Source: Collinsella sp.
GTDB lineage: Bacteria > Actinomycetota > Coriobacteriia > Coriobacteriales > Coriobacteriaceae
Length of the DNA: 10,301 nt
Assembly: GCA_019413955.1 (NCBI GenBank)
Contig: DXMX01000036.1
Span: forward strand, 1 to 10,301
Direction: 5' to 3'
The position numbers were made by a program, and so were the translations under genes. The notes under the pieces were generated by a model. That model saw only the letters and a program-made list of their open reading frames with translations, searched no databases and was not told the DNA's origin. The number at the start of each line of letters is the position of its first letter. Within the stretch, counting starts at the first letter, position 1. Positions 6,525 to 10,301 of the stretch are shown piece after piece.

Positions 6525-6580
6525 TGCATGCGGCTGCGGCGTATGCCGCCGGTGTGCATAGGGCTCTGGAGGGAAGGGGG
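6515..6580 (+). promoter_or_regulatory. Probable riboswitch expression platform, translational type
   Basis: No hairpin with a U-run follows the aptamer, so control is more likely at translation. CCTCC (6515-6519), at the edge of the closing stem, can pair with GGAGG (6568-6572), part of the purine-rich region GGAGGGAAGGGGG (6568-6580) before the start codon. A small hairpin, GCGGC-GTAT-GCCGC (6536-6549), lies between. Which pairing forms with ligand bound is not decided by inspection. Confidence 0.4.
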
Positions 6581-6586
6581 ACCCCG

Positions 6587-9500
6587 ATGGGGGAACTCGA
6601 ACGCAACATGCGCGATGACGTGGGGCAGCCTCAAGGCATCGCTCCAAGTACAGACAATGGGGGACAAATGGATATGTTTGAGGACGAGCGCGAGCGCGCC
6701 TCGTTGCATCGTCGTGGCGCGATTGCACGCGGTGTAGCCAAGCGCGGCCTGGTGGCATTCCTGGCCTTCGCGATGGCCTTTGGCACCACGCCGGCTCAAC
6801 TGTGGGCCGAGGGCGCCGAGGGCATTGCCGAGGCTGTGGCTCAGGCGGCACCGCTTGCCGAGAACGGCTCTGGTGAGTCCGCGACAAGCCCTGCTGCCGA
6901 CCTCAATGCGAGCGGCATGGTGGCGAATGGGGGCACTGCCGAGCAAGATGCCACTGCGACAGCTTCGGGCCCTACCGACAAGACTGAGGACGATAGCGCT
7001 GCCGGCAATGAGGCACCGGCTGCATCGACGTCCGATGCCTCGAAGCAGGACACCGCCGTTGTCTCTGCCGCTGGAGAGGCCAAGGCTCAGCCTGCCAAGG
7101 CAGAGAGCCAGGAGGTCTCTGCCACGTGCTCCGTCGTCGGCACCGACGCCAAGGGCGCCCAGCAGACCTGGGCCGCCGCGCAGCGGATCACGCTGAAGGA
7201 GGGCTCGACCGCGGCCGACCTCTCCGAGCAGCTCTTCAAGCAGGCCGGCCTGACCACCGACTACGATCCCAACGGCACCTGGGGCTGGGCGCTCAACACG
7301 ATCACGTCGCCCTTCGATAAGGACCGCAAGCTCGGCTATGACTCGGCGACCGGCGCGTACTGGCAGCTGTTCGTCAACGGCAGCGCCTCCGAGGTCGGCG
7401 CGGGCGGCTACACGCTCAAGGACGGCGACTCCGTCGTCTGGTGCTACTCGAAGTACGGCGACCCCGCGCCCGAGCAGGTTTCCGTCACGATGGAGATTAT
7501 TGGCAAAAAGGCCGGGATGGCTCAGCGTTGGACGAGCCCGTCGACCCAGGTGTTTGTTAAGGGCACGTCGATCAAGGATGCCTCCGCTACCTATTTCGAC
7601 GCCCTTGGCATCGAGTCCAAGATGTACGACCAATTCGGCTATTGGGGTGTCCATAGCCTCGTTTCTCCGCTTGATGGTACCGAGCTGTCCGGCGCTTGGT
7701 CGTTCTTTGTCAACGGCGTTCCTGGAACTCAACTCGATAACGACTACGTGCTTAAGTCGGGCGATAAGGTCGTTTGGGCTTACGCCCCTGGGGATACTTT
7801 GCCCGGTGTCGACAACGTTGTTCTTAATCCGAGCGCCGCACGCCCTAACTGGGATAGCGACTGGTCGGGCTTTACAAGTGCCGACAAGGTTACCGACGCA
7901 CCTGTGCCCACTAAGGATGCAGATGAGAAATGGGTAAGCGAGCTTAAGACGCGTGCGGACGGCAATAAGGGTGTTTCCGATGCGTTGCTGATCGGTGACT
8001 ATCTCTATGTGGCAGTTGGTTCTAAATTGCTCAAAAAGGATGTCGAGACGGGCAAGACCGTTCTAGAGTCACCTTTGGCTGCTGCAATTGATTCCACCTC
8101 ACGCATGGTATATACCAATGGTGTTGTGCTTGTTCCGCTTTCAGGCGGTCGTCTTCAGGCCTTAACGGTTGATGTGCTTGCGACGGTTTGGGTTACCGAT
8201 GGGTTGCCGGCCGGTCCCGATGGCGCGCAGCAGTCGCTTGCTTCTGTTTCGGTTCGCGATGGCTATGCCTATTTTGGTACCGCTTCGGCCGATTGGATTG
8301 ACTCGAGTGACGGCTACCTGCTTTGTGTTCGTATTTCTGACGGTAAAGTCATGTGGCAGCACAAGAATGAAAACAGCAAGGGCTATTACTGGGCTGGCAT
8401 GGCGTTCTCGGGCGACTATGGCGTTATCGCGGATGATTCAGGCACTGTCAGCACGGTTGATCCTTCGACTGGAAAGACCGTAGCAAAGCTTAAGATCGCC
8501 GATCGCGTTCGCGCGAACGTGCTTGTTGATGGGGCTACTGCTTACGTTGTGAGTGCCGATGGCACGCTCCATAAAATTGCTATCGCTAATGATGGGGCCC
8601 TTTCAGAACTGGGTAAAGTTACGTTTGGCAGCAGCTCGACCTCTACACCCGTGTTTGTCAACGGTAAGATTGTAGTTGGCGGCACGTCGATTGAGTCCTT
8701 TATGGGCGGTCCCCAAAACAGTCTTACGAGCCACTATGGTCAGCTTGCAATTATCGACGCCGATACGCTTACGGTCGATTATTCAATTTATAAGGCAGAC
8801 GGTAACTTCATCCGCGAGGATTCTTCTGCAAGTGGTTTTACGGGCAGCGGCGATGTTAAGTCACAGCCTGTGGTTTCCATTCAAGATGGTCATACCTATG
8901 TATATTTTACGTCCAACAATAATCCTGGCGGCATTTATCGCTATCGCATAGGTGACGAAGAGGCTGAGCTGCTCTATAGACCGTCGGCCGAGAACCAGCA
9001 GTACTGCATGTCGTCGATTTCGGTCGGTTCTGATGGTTCACTCTACTACGCTAACGATTCGGGCAAGTTGTTCGCGATTAAGGGAAATGGCCAGAAGGTC
9101 AATCGCTATACTGTCTCGTTTGACGCAAATGGTGCAGATTCTATTGTGCTCGATTCCCAACGTATTAAGGCTGGTAAAACTGCTACGGAGCCTGCTGTAA
9201 AACCGCGTCGCAAGGGCTATACCTTCGGCGGTTGGTATACCGATGAGGCGCGCACGCAAGCGTATGACTTCAGTACGCCGGTGACGGCCGATCTGACGCT
9301 GTATGCCAAGTGGACCAAGAATGCCACCAATTCTGGTGACAATGGCGGTTCTGGCTCCAGCGGCGGCAGCGGTTCTGGTACTGGTACCGGCACGGGCACT
9401 GGTACGGGTTCCGGCGCTGGTTCCGGCTCTAAGGGCCCGCAGGCCGGCGGCGCTATCGCCCCGGGTCAGAAGCCGGTGACCAAGACGACGGTGTCGACCA

Positions 9501-9793
9501 AGACCGAGACCAAGGAAAACAAGTCCGACAAGAAGGGCTCCGATAAGTCCGACAAGAAGGATGAGAAGAAGTCTGAGAAGAAGGACAGCAAGTCCGACAA
9601 GAAGTCCGATTCCAAGTCCGATACGGGCGCTGCTTCCACGACCACTGCTAAGAAGTCCTCTGGTGCTTCCGAGCAGGAGACGGGCACCAACCCGCTCGCC
9701 ATCGTTGGCATCGCCGCCGGCGTGATTGGCCTTGCGCTCATCGCCGTCTTCGTGCTGACCAAGCGCGGCAAGGGTGACGGTAATGCCCGATAA
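6587..9793 (+). CDS. Cobalamin-regulated surface protein: two DUF4430 domains, beta-propeller, TM anchor
   Basis: This 1068-residue protein has the following order. A long basic leader and signal-type hydrophobic segment (54-67, likely cut near AQLWA, residue 74). An Ala/Ser/Thr/Glu-rich linker (79-176). Two DUF4430 domains (about 177-292 and 298-400), each with the YW/W...FVNG and LKDGD/LKSGD signatures. A PQQ-like beta-propeller (about 411-832). An InlB/Listeria-Bacteroides repeat (841-911, with GYTFGGWYTD and LTLYAKW). A Gly/Ser/Thr linker, a Lys/Ser/Asp-rich stalk, then a transmembrane helix (1037-1059) and basic tail. DUF4430 corresponds to the C-terminal beta domain of transcobalamin and intrinsic factor, which closes over cobalamin. 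With the riboswitch upstream, I infer surface capture of corrinoids. The tail reads QETGTNP before the helix, so the usual sortase LPXTG is absent. The ATG at 6587 follows AAGGGGG (6574-6580) by 6 bases; an ATG at 6668 is an alternative. The next gene overlaps its end by 11 bases. Confidence 0.85.
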   Translation: MGELERNMRDDVGQPQGIAPSTDNGGQMDMFEDERERASLHRRGAIARGVAKRGLVAFLAFAMAFGTTPAQLWAEGAEGIAEAVAQAAPLAENGSGESATSPAADLNASGMVANGGTAEQDATATASGPTDKTEDDSAAGNEAPAASTSDASKQDTAVVSAAGEAKAQPAKAESQEVSATCSVVGTDAKGAQQTWAAAQRITLKEGSTAADLSEQLFKQAGLTTDYDPNGTWGWALNTITSPFDKDRKLGYDSATGAYWQLFVNGSASEVGAGGYTLKDGDSVVWCYSKYGDPAPEQVSVTMEIIGKKAGMAQRWTSPSTQVFVKGTSIKDASATYFDALGIESKMYDQFGYWGVHSLVSPLDGTELSGAWSFFVNGVPGTQLDNDYVLKSGDKVVWAYAPGDTLPGVDNVVLNPSAARPNWDSDWSGFTSADKVTDAPVPTKDADEKWVSELKTRADGNKGVSDALLIGDYLYVAVGSKLLKKDVETGKTVLESPLAAAIDSTSRMVYTNGVVLVPLSGGRLQALTVDVLATVWVTDGLPAGPDGAQQSLASVSVRDGYAYFGTASADWIDSSDGYLLCVRISDGKVMWQHKNENSKGYYWAGMAFSGDYGVIADDSGTVSTVDPSTGKTVAKLKIADRVRANVLVDGATAYVVSADGTLHKIAIANDGALSELGKVTFGSSSTSTPVFVNGKIVVGGTSIESFMGGPQNSLTSHYGQLAIIDADTLTVDYSIYKADGNFIREDSSASGFTGSGDVKSQPVVSIQDGHTYVYFTSNNNPGGIYRYRIGDEEAELLYRPSAENQQYCMSSISVGSDGSLYYANDSGKLFAIKGNGQKVNRYTVSFDANGADSIVLDSQRIKAGKTATEPAVKPRRKGYTFGGWYTDEARTQAYDFSTPVTADLTLYAKWTKNATNSGDNGGSGSSGGSGSGTGTGTGTGTGSGAGSGSKGPQAGGAIAPGQKPVTKTTVSTKTETKENKSDKKGSDKSDKKDEKKSEKKDSKSDKKSDSKSDTGAASTTTAKKSSGASEQETGTNPLAIVGIAAGVIGLALIAVFVLTKRGKGDGNAR
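7121..7477 (+). other. First DUF4430 domain as a codon-bias island
   Basis: By hand count only 3 of 119 codons here end in A or T (about 97% GC3). In the next domain (7478-7792), 34 of 105 do. The change at 7477/7478 is abrupt and falls at a domain boundary; the left boundary, around 7120, is also sharp. The segment encodes exactly the first DUF4430 domain, as expected if it came by recombination from another gene. Confidence 0.7.
9340..9432 (+). repeat. Gly-Ser/Gly-Thr low-complexity coding repeat
   Basis: The protein reads GGSGSSGGSGSG, then GTGTGTGTGTG and GSGAGSGS, from degenerate GGT/ACY units. It is a flexible linker between the InlB-type repeat and the charged stalk, and a likely site of slippage length variation between strains. 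Confidence 0.8.
9521..9625 (+). repeat. Lys/Ser/Asp-rich stalk with internal DNA repeats
   Basis: AAGTCCGACAAGAAG occurs exactly three times (9521-9535, 9545-9559, 9590-9604), encoding KSDKK units in a highly charged disordered region. It sits just outside the transmembrane helix and probably spans the cell wall. The next gene encodes a similar stretch. Confidence 0.8.
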
Positions 9794-10301
9794 GCCCAAG
9801 GAGACCAACGGGCAACAGCCCGACTCCTCGTTTATCCAGCTCGATGATCCAAAGCAAAAGGGCGCCGCTTCGGCGGCGTCCGCTCCTCGACGGAAGGCGC
9901 TCCTTGGCGTTCTGACTGCCGCATGCGTCGTTCTGATCGTGGTCTCTCTGGGCTTTGTTCATCCCTCCGAGAGCGGTGCTTGGTCCATTGATTGGATCGT
10001 CCAGACCGTGGCGGGGGAGAGCATCGTCGCCAAGGATGGCAATGGGTCCGGCTCGACTGTCGCTTCGGGCAAGGCCGGGTCCAAGGATTCCAAATCTTCT
10101 GATGATACGAATGACGGGTCTAGGGGTTCTGACAAATCTGACTCCAAGAAAGATTCCGAGTCTTCGGACAAGGAATCGGACAAGAACTCGGATAGCAAGA
10201 AGTCCGGCGAAAAAGGAGCAGGAAATAAAAAGACTGACAACAGTCAGTCGGCTTCTCAGAATTCGGCAACGTCCGGTGGGCCTTCTGCCGTTCCTGATAA
10301 C
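9783..10301 (+). CDS. Membrane-anchored protein with KSD-rich stalk (partial)
   Basis: The frame opens with ATG at 9783, overlaps the stop of the preceding gene by 11 bases, and stays open to the window end (173 codons, no stop). AAGGG (9770-9774) lies 8 bases upstream. A cytoplasmic N-terminus of about 37 residues ends in PRRK and is followed by one hydrophobic helix (about 40-58), giving an outside C-terminus. A short segment, SGAWSIDWIVQTVAGES (64-80), precedes a Lys/Ser/Asp/Glu-rich disordered stalk (about 98-150) and a Ser/Asn/Gln-rich part. The stalk resembles that of the upstream protein. The extracellular domain lies beyond the window, so function is unknown. Translational coupling and the shared riboswitch suggest a partner in the same surface process; a further DUF4430 domain is plausible but not seen. 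Confidence 0.8.
   Translation, partial: MPDKPKETNGQQPDSSFIQLDDPKQKGAASAASAPRRKALLGVLTAACVVLIVVSLGFVHPSESGAWSIDWIVQTVAGESIVAKDGNGSGSTVASGKAGSKDSKSSDDTNDGSRGSDKSDSKKDSESSDKESDKNSDSKKSGEKGAGNKKTDNSQSASQNSATSGGPSAVPDN

Noticed and set aside
6350..7732. Long minus-strand open frame of 460 codons
   Set aside because: It runs antisense through the riboswitch and the DUF4430 region; the composition is that of a shadow frame.
9521..9625. Short repeats as a CRISPR or regulatory array
   Set aside because: The repeats are in frame, irregularly spaced and encode a low-complexity stalk.

Overview
The window looks like a GC-rich Coriobacteriia (Actinomycetota) chromosome, most likely a gut Collinsella or close relative. 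This is inferred from codon use, Gram-positive-type surface proteins, the phasin-like/ABC1-kinase gene pair, and a cobalamin riboswitch in front of a DUF4430 surface protein. No rRNA, tRNA, CRISPR array or transposase is visible.

Layout. Position 1-119 (minus strand) is the 5' end of a lipoprotein gene cut by the window edge. A 460-base divergent intergenic region follows; it holds two near-identical 16-bp repeats and a hairpin that looks like a leader terminator for the lipoprotein transcript. From 580 to 2069 lies a two-gene one-carbon operon: an FchA-type methenyl-THF cyclohydrolase/cyclodeaminase and, 2 bases later, FolD. This FolD lacks the lysine and glutamine used for the cyclohydrolase step, so the two proteins probably split a reaction pair that a single bifunctional FolD usually performs. 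A 240-bp MITE-like element (2103-2343) with long terminal inverted repeats and an internal terminator-like hairpin separates this operon from a C69-family dipeptidase gene (2425-3948). A phasin-like gene and an AarF/UbiB (ABC1) kinase-like gene form the next operon (4048-6236), closed by an intrinsic terminator.

The most interesting part is 6314-10301. A promoter fires directly into a cobalamin riboswitch (6352-6524). It controls a 1068-residue secreted, membrane-anchored protein with two DUF4430 (transcobalamin C-terminal-like) domains, a PQQ-like beta-propeller, an InlB-type repeat, long low-complexity stalks and a C-terminal transmembrane helix. An overlapping second gene encodes another membrane-anchored protein with the same kind of Lys/Ser/Asp-rich stalk and runs off the window. 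The B12-sensing leader and the transcobalamin-like domains together suggest a surface apparatus that captures corrinoids. The first DUF4430 domain is coded with about 97% G/C at third codon positions, against about 68% for the second, with sharp edges, as if that domain had been swapped in as a unit.
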